A stretch of 37,745 nucleotides of DNA, taken from NCBI GenBank assembly GCA_947630125.1, contig CANRGO010000014.1:1-37745 (forward strand), in the 5' to 3' direction. Under the pieces are notes generated by a model, which worked only from the letters and a program-made list of their open reading frames with translations, ran no database searches and had not been told where the DNA came from. Both the position numbers and the translations under genes were made by a program. Each line of letters starts with the position of its first letter. Within the stretch, counting starts at the first letter, position 1. This DNA is from an uncultured Lachnospiraceae bacterium (GTDB taxonomy: Bacteria; Bacillota; Clostridia; Lachnospirales; Lachnospiraceae). Of the stretch, positions 25,193 to 33,532 are shown in pieces.

Positions 25193-25705
25193 TCATTCCT
25201 GATAATCAGCACAATGTAGTATTGGCTTTTTCGGATCTGTGGATTTTAATGTTTTCTTAACATCTATCACTCTCTGATTTTTACTGCCCTTCCACAAAAG
25301 CTTTACATCTAACAAATCCAACATAAATTCTCCATCAACCAGAACATCAACATACTCCATTAAACTATAATGAAATATTTGTTCCCATGAATCACCCGTA
25401 TATAGCCAAATGGTTTTTGCTGGAAACTGTTCCTTAATTTCCTCCATTAAGCTTCTTACATCAAGTCGGTTTGCTGCATGTAAAGGATCGCCACCAGAAA
25501 ATGTTATCCCCGATATATATGGTTTAGATAATTGATCAAATATTTCATTTTTTGCATTTTCATCGAATAAAAGTCCGCCGTTTGGATCCCATGTAATGGG
25601 ATTGTGACAACCTTTACAACAATGAGAGCACCCGGATAACCATAAAACTACACGCAGGCCATTGCCGTTTCGCATATCATCTTTTGTAATGTTGTGATAT
25701 CTCAT
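25193..25705 (-). CDS. nrdG: Anaerobic ribonucleotide reductase activating enzyme (radical SAM)
   Basis: 170 residues. The radical SAM cluster motif CxxxCxxC is Cys26, Cys30 and Cys33 in GCSHCCKGCHNP, the NrdG form. GITFSGGDPL is the SAM-binding GGE-like segment. It uses SAM to place the glycyl radical on NrdD, encoded just upstream: the ATG at 25705 is two bases past the nrdD stop, so the pair is tightly coupled. Length is typical. Confidence 0.95.
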   Translation of the reverse strand: MRYHNITKDDMRNGNGLRVVLWLSGCSHCCKGCHNPITWDPNGGLLFDENAKNEIFDQLSKPYISGITFSGGDPLHAANRLDVRSLMEEIKEQFPAKTIWLYTGDSWEQIFHYSLMEYVDVLVDGEFMLDLLDVKLLWKGSKNQRVIDVKKTLKSTDPKKPILHCADYQE

Positions 25706-25707
25706 GT

Positions 25708-27900
25708 TTACATGCTCATCCTTTCTGCGATTTCTGCCATTTTCGCATCATTCAGACGGGTATCTCCATGTACCCTTGAATAAGATAAATATCCATTCAT
25801 ACGATCGATTTTAGTTAAATTTTCACTTCCGCATTTTGGACAAATATCCATCTCTAGTTCTTGATGACCACAGTCATCACAATAGGCAAGTGAAAGATTG
25901 ACACCTTCATAAAAGCCCATATCCATAGCTCTGCGAATCAATGTTTTGATAGCATCCATATTATAGTCAATCGGATATTTTACATATTGTATTTTCCCAC
26001 CATTGCTTAATTCCCAAAAGCGAAATTCCAAATCTTGTTTTTCAATTGGAGTAAGATTTTCTGTTACATGACAGTGAAAACTATTGCTTACGTATTCACG
26101 ATCTGAAACACCTTCAATAATTCCATATTTCTTTCTAAATTGCTGTACTTGTAATCCACATAAATTCTCAGCTGGTGTTCCATAAATAGCATACAAATTT
26201 CCATCTTCTGTCTTAAATTGATTTACCTTTTTATTAATATGTTCTAGTACTTCCAAAGCAAATGCACCATCTTCTACAAGACTCTTATTATTATAAAGCA
26301 TTTGCAACTCATTAAGCGCAGTAATCCCAAAGGATGCAGTTGCATATTTTAATAAGGGTTTGATTTTATCTGTTAGTTTTAAGTTTCCATTCAGAAAACC
26401 ACCTTCACAATATGCTAACGGATTAGTCGATGCTCTCATTTCGCCCAAATAAGCATAGGTGCGCATATGTAAGCGTCGAATTAACTCCAGATAATAATCT
26501 AGAACCTCAAAGAAATCTTTGCTTTCATGCTTCGCTTTTGCAAGTATCATTGGCAAATGTAAGGAAACTGCACCAATATTAAAACGCCCAACAAAAACTG
26601 GTTTATCCTGATCATCTACTGGATACATTCCACCACGTTCATACCAAGGGGATAAGAAAGCACGACAGCCCATAGGGGAGATAATTCTTCCATATTGCTT
26701 ATACATACTTGCAACATAACCCTTGCCCGACAAACTCAACCAATCTGGATACATGGTCTTCGCAGAACATTGAACACCTGCTTCAAACACGTCTTCCAGT
26801 TCTTTTCCTGGTCCATGCAGATTCTCATCATACAAAAATACAATTTTAGGAAATAACACTGGTTTTTTGCAATTGTTTTTACCCTGACCTCTACGTCTCA
26901 CATTTAACATAGAAATCATTGCAAGTTTGGCAAATCTACCAGTACCCGTTCCTGCTGTAACGGTAATAAAAGGATAATCGCCACGACTGCTTGCCACCGT
27001 ATTAAATTTGTATTCCCAACCTTGAAAACCTTGTTCAAACTCTTTAACCACATCCGCGTATGCTTCTGCAGAGGCTGTTCTTTCATCAATACCTAGTCTT
27101 AAATATTTGTCCTTATTTTTACGATAGGACTTTTCTGCATATGGTTCTAATATAGTATCCACACTTGGCACTGTAAAACCGCCATATTGCTGGCTCGCTG
27201 CACTAAGAACAATATCACCAATTACATCAAAAGCAACATCTAAAGTCTTTGGCTCGTTGTACCAGATATTTCCCATCTCAAAACCGCCAGCCAAAACTTT
27301 TTCCACATCAAACAAACAACAATTCATAGTATCTCTTCTTGCAGACATATCATGTACATAGATATATCCATCACGACAAGCCTGGATTTCTTCTGTAGTC
27401 ATAAAAAATTTCTGATATAATTCTTTATTTAATTGATTAAAGATTAAGCTTCTTTTTGTAGAAACCAAAGCAGAATCTGTATTTGCATTTTCTTTATCAC
27501 CTACATACATAATTGACTGGCTTTTTTTATATACATCATCCAGCATACGTACAAAATCCTGTTTGTAATTACGGTAATCCCGATAACTTTTTGCTACGAT
27601 CGGTTTCACTTCCTCTAAGGCACTTTCTACAATATTATGCATTACTGGAATAGGAATTTGTTGATTTTCTAATTCTTCTACTTTCTCAATTACATAAAGA
27701 CAGATTTTTTTCTTTTCTTCTTCTGTAAATTTTGTCAAAGCTCGATATGCACTCTTACCAACAGCATCCACCACTTTATTAATATTAAATACTTCAAGAC
27801 TACCATCCTTTTTTACTACCATAATTGGATTTTTGGTACTAAAAAGTATTGTGTAATCACTTTGATCCTCTGATTGTAATTCTACCTGGCTCCCCATCAT
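25708..27900 (-). CDS. nrdD: Anaerobic (class III) ribonucleoside-triphosphate reductase
   Basis: 730 residues. The N-terminal ATP-cone (about 25-115; VVKKDGSLEVFNINKVVDAV) provides allosteric control. The long catalytic region follows. The C-terminus has the zinc site CDDC and CPKC and the glycyl radical loop RMNGYLS with the radical Gly703. It reduces NTPs to dNTPs anaerobically, so the host lives without oxygen for at least part of its life. AAAGGAAG precedes two adjacent ATGs (27900 and 27897). Paired NrdR-box-like sites lie 44-91 bases upstream. Confidence 0.97.
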   Translation of the reverse strand: MMGSQVELQSEDQSDYTILFSTKNPIMVVKKDGSLEVFNINKVVDAVGKSAYRALTKFTEEEKKKICLYVIEKVEELENQQIPIPVMHNIVESALEEVKPIVAKSYRDYRNYKQDFVRMLDDVYKKSQSIMYVGDKENANTDSALVSTKRSLIFNQLNKELYQKFFMTTEEIQACRDGYIYVHDMSARRDTMNCCLFDVEKVLAGGFEMGNIWYNEPKTLDVAFDVIGDIVLSAASQQYGGFTVPSVDTILEPYAEKSYRKNKDKYLRLGIDERTASAEAYADVVKEFEQGFQGWEYKFNTVASSRGDYPFITVTAGTGTGRFAKLAMISMLNVRRRGQGKNNCKKPVLFPKIVFLYDENLHGPGKELEDVFEAGVQCSAKTMYPDWLSLSGKGYVASMYKQYGRIISPMGCRAFLSPWYERGGMYPVDDQDKPVFVGRFNIGAVSLHLPMILAKAKHESKDFFEVLDYYLELIRRLHMRTYAYLGEMRASTNPLAYCEGGFLNGNLKLTDKIKPLLKYATASFGITALNELQMLYNNKSLVEDGAFALEVLEHINKKVNQFKTEDGNLYAIYGTPAENLCGLQVQQFRKKYGIIEGVSDREYVSNSFHCHVTENLTPIEKQDLEFRFWELSNGGKIQYVKYPIDYNMDAIKTLIRRAMDMGFYEGVNLSLAYCDDCGHQELEMDICPKCGSENLTKIDRMNGYLSYSRVHGDTRLNDAKMAEIAERMSM

Positions 27901-27943
27901 TTACAACTTCCTTTCGTTCCATTACCACTTTACACTTTTATAA

Positions 27944-27991
27944 ATCTAGTATATTGTATTTGAATTAATCACAATACACTATATATTGTAT
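27944..27991. promoter_or_regulatory. Paired NrdR-box-like sites upstream of nrdD
   Basis: Distal site ACACTATATATTGTAT (27976-27991) matches the NrdR consensus as I recall it (acaCwAtATaTwGtgt) at 15 of 16 positions. Proximal site ATCTAGTATATTGTAT (27944-27959) matches well over one half. They are 16 bases edge to edge and 32 centre to centre, the usual spacing of NrdR box pairs. The nrdD promoter must lie in this AT-rich stretch; TATACT near the proximal site is a possible -10. The NrdR gene is not in the window. Confidence 0.75.
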
Positions 27992-28053
27992 GCTATAACA
28001 AGTATATGAAAATACATCCCATGTGTCAATGATTTGAATCATAAAAAATTAAC

Positions 28054-28092
28054 AAAAAAAGAAAGGACATCTTGTATTAATTGCCTTTCTTT
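28054..28092 (-). terminator. Terminator after the WYL regulator
   Basis: On the - strand, AAAGAAAGG and CCTTTCTTT (9-bp stem; arms 28084-28092 and 28058-28066) with a 17-base loop, followed by further T residues. It lies just beyond the WYL gene stop and ends the long cls operon. Confidence 0.65.
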
Positions 28093-28099
28093 CTCCTAT

Positions 28100-29086
28100 T
28101 TAAATAGAATCTAAAATATTCGTCAAATATTCTTTGTATTGTTCCTTAACCCACTCAGGTTCTTTTATCAAAACCTTTGAACTTAGACCAGTTACCCAGC
28201 CAAAAAATTGATGACTAAGCGCTATTTTTACACGCAATCGAAATTGCTTCTCATCTATTTTTCGAATATCCACGTCTTTTCCAAATCGATCAATGATCAC
28301 CCCAATTAATTGACTGTCACAAAGTAGGGTTACCATTACTTCCTCACCACCATACATTCCAAATGTAGTCCTTGAATAACTTCCAATGTCAAAAGATTTA
28401 AAATGTTCATTTCCTTCCCGCAATAAAGAAATATTTTTCATGTTTTTCATTTTATCAACACGATAATGTTTGATTTTTGAATCTTTACCATCATAAGCCA
28501 CCAAATAATAATTATCATCATTAAAGGTAAGTGCAAAGGGACTTACCAGATAATTTTCTCCTTTTCTTTTTAAGGCAAGATCCTTTTCCACTGTCCATTC
28601 GCAGTATTGAAAACTTATTTTTTGATTTTGCTGCATCGATTGATGAATCACATCAACATTATAAAAAATACTTTCATTGATCGTTTTAATTCGATTTGAT
28701 ACATAAACCTGTCTTTGTAATTTATAGGCATCAAAACGGCTTACAAATGTTTCCAGCTTCTTAATTAGATTTTGTGATTTTTTTAATGTGATAAATTTTG
28801 ATGCCTGAACTGCATCTACTAATAGTTTTAATTCAGCTAACTCAAACTCACGTTCCCCTAAAAAATATCCTCCATCGGTTTTGGATTTTTTGCAAATAAT
28901 ATCATAACCAAACTGTTCTAGTTGTTGCATATCATCATAAATACTTTTTCGTTCAGCGCTGATTTCATAGGATTCTAATTTTTCAATCAAAGCTTTTGTA
29001 GAAATTGGATGTTCTTCATCAGAAAATTCTTTTAATATTTTAATAATATATAACAATTTTAATTTTTGATTTTGAGATTTCGCCAT
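28100..29086 (-). CDS. WYL-domain transcriptional regulator
   Basis: 328 residues. An N-terminal winged-helix (about 5-70; STKALIEKL and SAERKSIYDDMQQLEQFGYDI) precedes a WYL ligand-binding region (about 145-220; ISFQYCEW and YLVSPFALTFNDDNYYLVAYD) and a C-terminal WCX-like domain. WYL regulators often respond to nucleic acid or nucleotide ligands, in defence or DNA damage control, but no such system is adjacent. Here it ends an operon that includes RNase H, a MutS-like ATPase and a nucleotidase-type HAD protein. Its ligand and targets are unknown. Confidence 0.9.
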   Translation of the reverse strand: MAKSQNQKLKLLYIIKILKEFSDEEHPISTKALIEKLESYEISAERKSIYDDMQQLEQFGYDIICKKSKTDGGYFLGEREFELAELKLLVDAVQASKFITLKKSQNLIKKLETFVSRFDAYKLQRQVYVSNRIKTINESIFYNVDVIHQSMQQNQKISFQYCEWTVEKDLALKRKGENYLVSPFALTFNDDNYYLVAYDGKDSKIKHYRVDKMKNMKNISLLREGNEHFKSFDIGSYSRTTFGMYGGEEVMVTLLCDSQLIGVIIDRFGKDVDIRKIDEKQFRLRVKIALSHQFFGWVTGLSSKVLIKEPEWVKEQYKEYLTNILDSI

Positions 29087-29111
29087 TTCCTAACCAACCT
29101 TTTCATTTTTG

Positions 29112-29801
29112 CTACAATAATTGTTCTATTTCCCATAAATTTGATATGGTAAAATCTGGTTTTATATCTATCTGAGGCAATACATTCTCTGGATTATACC
29201 AACATGTTTTGATTCCGTATAGCAAACCACCTTTTATATCGCTGCTTAAAGAATCCCCAACAATTAATACACGCTCTTTTTGAACGGTACCAATCTTTTG
29301 AAAAACAAAATCAAAAAAACGAGGGTCTGGTTTTGGATAACCTATTTCTTCCGATATAAAAACCGCATGCATAATCTGATTTATTCCAGAAAGTGATAAT
29401 TTAGTCTCTTGAGTTTTTTTTACTCCATTTGTAACAATATATTGCTTTATAAGTCCTTTGTACTTTTGGCAGAGCGTAATGCTATCATCCTGAACAAAAT
29501 AGGTATTGGCTAGTACTCTTTGATAGTAATCCTGAAAAAGTCTTGCATCTACGGATGTAATTTCAAGAGTTTCAAATAATTTTTCAAATCGTCCATATAT
29601 CACATCATCCTTCTGGATGGTTTGTTCTTCCAACTGTTTCCAAAGATTCTTGTTTATTCTTTGATAGGTATCTTTTATTGCTTCATCAAACGGAAGTTGA
29701 AACTCTAGAAAACTAGTTCGAAGAGCATAATCCTCAGTTTTTTCAAAGTTTAATAAGGTGTTATCAACATCCCATAATAGTACATCAAAATTCTTCATCA
29801 T
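29112..29801 (-). CDS. HAD hydrolase, YjjG-type nucleotidase
   Basis: 229 residues. HAD motif I WDVDNTLLNF (nucleophile Asp11, Asp13), motif II IVTNGV, the motif III lysine in GYPKPDPRFF, and motif IV VGDSLSSDIKG. The helical cap and these segments match the YjjG/YfnB group, which dephosphorylates non-canonical pyrimidine nucleotides. The location, in an operon with PunA and Cdd, supports a nucleotide role. Two ATGs (29801, 29798) open the gene, and no Shine-Dalgarno lies at normal distance; instead a hairpin ends four bases upstream. WYL begins 25 bases after it. Confidence 0.85.
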   Translation of the reverse strand: MMKNFDVLLWDVDNTLLNFEKTEDYALRTSFLEFQLPFDEAIKDTYQRINKNLWKQLEEQTIQKDDVIYGRFEKLFETLEITSVDARLFQDYYQRVLANTYFVQDDSITLCQKYKGLIKQYIVTNGVKKTQETKLSLSGINQIMHAVFISEEIGYPKPDPRFFDFVFQKIGTVQKERVLIVGDSLSSDIKGGLLYGIKTCWYNPENVLPQIDIKPDFTISNLWEIEQLL

Positions 29802-29804
29802 TCA

Positions 29805-29850
29805 CAAAGAAAGGATGTCCACAAAGGAACACCCTTACCCCTTCTTTCTA
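29805..29850 (-). other. Stem-loop abutting the HAD gene start
   Basis: On the - strand, GGGTGTTC pairs with GGACATCC (8 bp, two wobbles, loop about 6 bases), extended by a partly paired A-rich/T-rich outer stem. It ends four bases before the ATG. It could be a weak terminator after the small membrane protein or a translation-control structure. Confidence 0.45.
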
Positions 29851-29858
29851 TTTATCGT

Positions 29859-30002
29859 TTACTCTTTTGTTGCGATTTGTCTATCTTTTCTTTTACGAAG
29901 TGATATGCCAATAAACCAACCACTGATTGCAAGAATTACCATAATTCCAAACAAAATCAAATATGATGCAAACTGACTGATAAATGCCATTAAATTATCC
30001 AT
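29859..30002 (-). CDS. Small single-span membrane protein, unrecognised
   Basis: 47 residues from ATG 30002, chosen because GGAG lies nine bases before it. The frame is open upstream, but without a ribosome site. One hydrophobic segment (about residues 13-33, YLILFGIMVILAISGWFIG) is followed by a strongly basic tail (SLRKRKDRQIATKE), predicting N-out, C-in. I do not recognise the family. It sits between rnhA and the HAD gene, with 59 and 57 bases either side, in the same direction. The upstream gap contains two direct copies of TAGTTGTAT (30038-30046 and 30054-30062) whose meaning is unclear. Confidence 0.6.
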   Translation of the reverse strand: MDNLMAFISQFASYLILFGIMVILAISGWFIGISLRKRKDRQIATKE

Positions 30003-30061
30003 AATTTTCATCTCCATTTTTTTACTACAACAAGAATAGTTGTATAGCTTATATAGTTGTA

Positions 30062-30544
30062 TCATAGCACCACAAAACCAGTATCGTCAAGAAGATTACT
30101 TCCGTCTGCAGCACTGGTTGCAAGTACATCACAGCGTTCATTTTCCAGATGTCCCTGATGACCTTTGACCCAGGTAAACGTTAATTTATGTGGCTTCGCA
30201 GCCTCTAATAAACGCTTCCATAAATCAATGTTTTTGACTGGTTGTCTGGTACTATTTTTCCAATTATTTTTTTGCCAGTTATCAATCCATTTCTGATTAA
30301 AAGCATCTGTTACATATTTAGAATCACTTACTACCTCTACTTCACAAGGCTTGGTTAGTTTTTCAAGCCCTATAATAACTGCCAAAAGTTCCATTCGATT
30401 ATTTGTCGTTTTTTTAAATCCTCCAGAGTATTCTCTTTCATGAGTTACCCCGTTTTGGTCTATATATTTTATTATTGTTCCATAACCACCAGGTCCATCT
30501 GGATTTCCTCTGGCCGAACCATCGGTATAAACAAATACTTTCAA
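30062..30544 (-). CDS. rnhA: Ribonuclease HI
   Basis: 160 residues. RNase H fold with catalytic residues in VYTDGSARGNP (Asp8), NNRMELLAVI (Glu), SDSKYV (Asp) and ENERCDVLA (Asp). It cleaves the RNA strand of RNA-DNA hybrids, needs Mg, and acts in the cytoplasm. The HxG loop WVKGHQGH is present. The start is TTG 30544, with AGAGGA eight bases upstream. It follows the MutS-like gene by 18 bases. Confidence 0.95.
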   Translation of the reverse strand: MKVFVYTDGSARGNPDGPGGYGTIIKYIDQNGVTHEREYSGGFKKTTNNRMELLAVIIGLEKLTKPCEVEVVSDSKYVTDAFNQKWIDNWQKNNWKNSTRQPVKNIDLWKRLLEAAKPHKLTFTWVKGHQGHLENERCDVLATSAADGSNLLDDTGFVVL

Positions 30545-30562
30545 GTGTATATCCTCTTTTCT

Positions 30563-32233
30563 TTATAGACTCCATCGTCCTGTTTCTATAAATTGTTTTG
30601 CCATTTGATTTGCTTCTTCAATAATATTTTCCTCATACCCTATAATACCAAGTAACTGAATTGCATTACGGCTGGTTGCTTTGCCCATTTTCAAAATGTA
30701 TGGAAAAACAATATCTCCATCTTTAAATTCTTCCTCAAAATGATAATTATCATACGCTTGTTCCAAAAGACTGGTAAGTTCGATATCATGTGTTGCTGCA
30801 AATGATAGAACCTTAGTTCCACTTAAACTCTTTAATATGCGACTGGATGCTGCAATTCTTTCCACCGTATTGGTACCTCTTAAAACCTCATCCACAAAAC
30901 ATAACACTGGGACTTGCTCGGTTCCTATTTGATCCAAAATACGTTTTAAACTTTTTATTTCAACAATATAATAACTTTCACCTTGTTCCATGTTATCTCT
31001 TAGAGCCATGGAAGTCATCACGCGAAAAAAGGTACTTGTAAAGTTGTCTGCCAAAACAGTAAATACCGTCTGTGCTAGAACAGCGTTGATTGCAACTGTT
31101 TTTAAAAAAGTAGATTTGCCGGATGCATTCGATCCCGTCAATAAAATACCTTGCTGCGTTTGAAACGTGTTTTTAACTGGTTCTTTTAAATAGGGATGAT
31201 AGAGATTGGTGGTTGATATACCCTTTTCAGTAACGAATTCTGGAACACAGTATTTATCAAGACTTGCTCTAAAGCATCCGATTGAAAGTATTGTTTCCAA
31301 GTAACCACAGATTGATATAATCTGATCTAATTCCTTCTTATGTCCTGTCAACGCACGAAACATTCGATTAAATACCATTAAATCGAAATGAAAAAGCATA
31401 TTCATATAAACAAAAATCACATCAAGTGGATTACTTCCATCTGCTGTCTTCATAACAAATCCCGAATTTTTATAAAAATTCTTAAAGTTTTTTTTGAGAT
31501 TTTTTAGTTCTTCACGCTCGTTTTGGATAACCGGTGCATTCACCTTTCCAATTCGTTCAATATGATTCAGAATTCGAAAAAGATAGGAAAAACTGGTAAT
31601 AAAAGGTTCCATTTCTCTTTTATCTTTAATATAGGTTACAATATTGTAACATGCCAAACCTATGATTGTCATAAGTCCCGGAAAAAAATCAACTGTCGCT
31701 AATAAAATACAAGGAATAAAAGCAAGAATCTGCAAAATATGCTTTATATTCCCCTTTTGTTCCATATTATCTAAAAAATCAAGATAATCATAAATAGAAT
31801 ATTTACCCGTATATCCGATTCCTGCAAATACCTCTTGTAAATAAATTCTTTTATCCTGTTCCTTCATAAAATAATCTACTTTACGATCTTGTTCCTTTAA
31901 ATAATCAAGATCAAATTTTAAGGTACGAAGTGTATGGTACAGATATTCTTCACCCGTGGCACTGTGACTATGATCCATCAATGTAAACAGTCGATCCATT
32001 TCCAAATCATTCCAAGTGATAGAATCGATTTGAAAACCCTCTTGATGTTTCTCAAAGTATCGCCCCAGGCTATCTATTCTTTCACTATGATATTCTTTCT
32101 CTGGAAATTTACCATAGGAATCTCTCAATTTATTTCGAAATTTTATTTTTTGATTTCTTTGATCCCATAATCCTTTTACCACAAACAGTATAAGTGCAAT
32201 GACAATGACACCAAGAAAAATTACGTATTCCAT
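30563..32233 (-). CDS. Membrane-anchored MutS-like ATPase
   Basis: 556 residues. The C-terminal MutS-type ATPase has Walker A GSNASGKST (367-375), Walker B VLCFVDE (443-449) and the ATHD switch (480-483), with the GTN signature region between them. The middle is helical, like the MutS lever/clamp region. The mismatch-binding N-terminal domain of MutS is absent, and three hydrophobic segments (2-20, about 163-181 and 184-202) predict membrane attachment. Such proteins occur in Clostridia under the label MutS family, and their role is not established to my knowledge. It is not MutS2, which has a Smr nuclease domain. It lies between cdd and rnhA; GCAGGAG precedes ATG 32233. Confidence 0.85.
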   Translation of the reverse strand: MEYVIFLGVIVIALILFVVKGLWDQRNQKIKFRNKLRDSYGKFPEKEYHSERIDSLGRYFEKHQEGFQIDSITWNDLEMDRLFTLMDHSHSATGEEYLYHTLRTLKFDLDYLKEQDRKVDYFMKEQDKRIYLQEVFAGIGYTGKYSIYDYLDFLDNMEQKGNIKHILQILAFIPCILLATVDFFPGLMTIIGLACYNIVTYIKDKREMEPFITSFSYLFRILNHIERIGKVNAPVIQNEREELKNLKKNFKNFYKNSGFVMKTADGSNPLDVIFVYMNMLFHFDLMVFNRMFRALTGHKKELDQIISICGYLETILSIGCFRASLDKYCVPEFVTEKGISTTNLYHPYLKEPVKNTFQTQQGILLTGSNASGKSTFLKTVAINAVLAQTVFTVLADNFTSTFFRVMTSMALRDNMEQGESYYIVEIKSLKRILDQIGTEQVPVLCFVDEVLRGTNTVERIAASSRILKSLSGTKVLSFAATHDIELTSLLEQAYDNYHFEEEFKDGDIVFPYILKMGKATSRNAIQLLGIIGYEENIIEEANQMAKQFIETGRWSL

Positions 32234-32258
32234 ACTATAAACTCCTGCCCTGATTCCT

Positions 32259-32675
32259 TTATTTCAATAAATGTGATGGCCCAAATCCTTTGGGAAGCAT
32301 TTGAGAAAGTGTATATTGTTCATACTCTGTGGGACTTTTGGCTACAATTACTTCAAACTCTTCTGGATTACAAAATTCCATCATCACCTGCAAACAATGT
32401 CCACAAGGATACGCAAATAAACTTTCTCCATGTTTGGGTCCACCAGCTATAACAATTCCCTCAAAATCTTTCTTTCCTTTACAAACAGCCTGCATAATGG
32501 CATTTCTTTCTGCACATATAGTCCCACCATATGCCGCATTTTCAACATTTGCACCTTCATAGATGGTTCCATCTTTACAAATAAGAGCAGATCCAACATG
32601 AAAATTAGAATATGGTGCATAACTTAAATTTCTCATCTGAAATGCACGTTCTATTAATTCCTGTTTTTTATTCAT
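32259..32675 (-). CDS. cdd: Cytidine deaminase
   Basis: 138 residues, the small homotetrameric type. Zinc ligands are Cys54 and the catalytic Glu56 in CAERNAI, with Cys91 and Cys94 in PCGHC. It deaminates cytidine and deoxycytidine to uridine forms. The usual PCGxCRQ reads PCGHCLQ, so Arg is replaced by Leu. The substrate motif NFHVGSAL is standard. ATG 32675, with AGAGGT upstream, is preferred over an in-frame ATG at 32720 that would overlap punA. It lies 17 bases after punA in a salvage operon. Confidence 0.94.
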   Translation of the reverse strand: MNKKQELIERAFQMRNLSYAPYSNFHVGSALICKDGTIYEGANVENAAYGGTICAERNAIMQAVCKGKKDFEGIVIAGGPKHGESLFAYPCGHCLQVMMEFCNPEEFEVIVAKSPTEYEQYTLSQMLPKGFGPSHLLK

Positions 32676-32692
32676 ACAAGTACCTCTTTCTT

Positions 32693-33520
32693 CTATATAT
32701 TCTTCATTTCTTTCACGCAACGAGTAATCAAACGTTTTAACTTAGGCGCTGCTTGATTTGCTGCTTCCTGAACCTCTTCATGGGTTAATGGTGTTTTACT
32801 TATTCCAGCAGCCATGTTACAAATACAAGAAATTCCACAAATTTTCATTCCCATATGATTCGCTGCTATAGCTTCTACAACGGTTGACATTCCAACAGCA
32901 TCCACATCCAACTTCTGCAACAGTTTAATTTCAAAGGGAGACTCAAAAGACGGTCCTGTTAATTGTGCATAAACGCCTTTCTGAATAGAAATTTTTTCTT
33001 CTCTTGCTGCTTTGATAATAATATTTTGCAATTCTTTATGATAGACTTCGGACATATCTGGAAAACGAACACCTAACTCGTCGATATTACGTCCCATCAA
33101 TGGATTTTGAACAAACATCGAAACATGATCTGTTAAAAGCATCAGATCTCCTGCTTGAAAATTCTGATTAATTCCACCAGATGCATTGGTTAGAAACAGT
33201 TTATCTGCACCTAAAAGTTTCATTACTCGAATGGGTAAAACCACATCTGAAATTGGATAGCCTTCATAAAAATGTACTCTACCCTTCATGCAAACTACTT
33301 TTGTCTCTCCCACGTAACCAAAAATGTATTTCCCTTCATGACCTGGCACTGTTGAAATTGGAAATCCTGTTAATTCATGATAATCCACTTCACACTCTAC
33401 CTGTATCTGATTGGCATAATCTCCAAGACCTGAGCCAAGTACAATCGCAACCTCGGGTTCAAATGTTGTTTTTTTCCTTATTTCCTCTACAATCCCTTGA
33501 ATCTTTTCAAATTCTCTCAT
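32693..33520 (-). CDS. punA: Purine nucleoside phosphorylase
   Basis: 275 residues, trimeric PNP type. VLGSGLG (phosphate loop), STVPGHEGKY, MKGRVHFYEGY, TNASGGI, GPSFESPFEI and VGMSTVVEAIAA are in family order. It splits purine nucleosides with phosphate to base and ribose-1-phosphate. GPSFESPFEI departs from the more common GPxYETPAE. AAGGAGAAA precedes the ATG. The gene follows cls by 12 bases and precedes cdd by 17, and lies near a nucleoside ABC importer, which suggests salvage of imported nucleosides. It could also be named deoD-type 2, but the sequence is PunA-like. Confidence 0.94.
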   Translation of the reverse strand: MREFEKIQGIVEEIRKKTTFEPEVAIVLGSGLGDYANQIQVECEVDYHELTGFPISTVPGHEGKYIFGYVGETKVVCMKGRVHFYEGYPISDVVLPIRVMKLLGADKLFLTNASGGINQNFQAGDLMLLTDHVSMFVQNPLMGRNIDELGVRFPDMSEVYHKELQNIIIKAAREEKISIQKGVYAQLTGPSFESPFEIKLLQKLDVDAVGMSTVVEAIAANHMGMKICGISCICNMAAGISKTPLTHEEVQEAANQAAPKLKRLITRCVKEMKNI

Positions 33521-33532
33521 GATTTTCTCCTT

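Noticed and set aside
25708..27900. The glycyl radical loop of NrdD reads RMNGYLS where E. coli has Cys before the Gly
   Set aside because: The Gly and flanking Arg and Tyr are kept, and I recall this Asn form as usual for clostridial NrdD, so it is not a defect.
32259..32675. Cdd motif PCGHCLQ instead of PCGxCRQ as a sign of lost activity
   Set aside because: All zinc ligands and the catalytic Glu are intact; one conservative-context change does not support inactivation.
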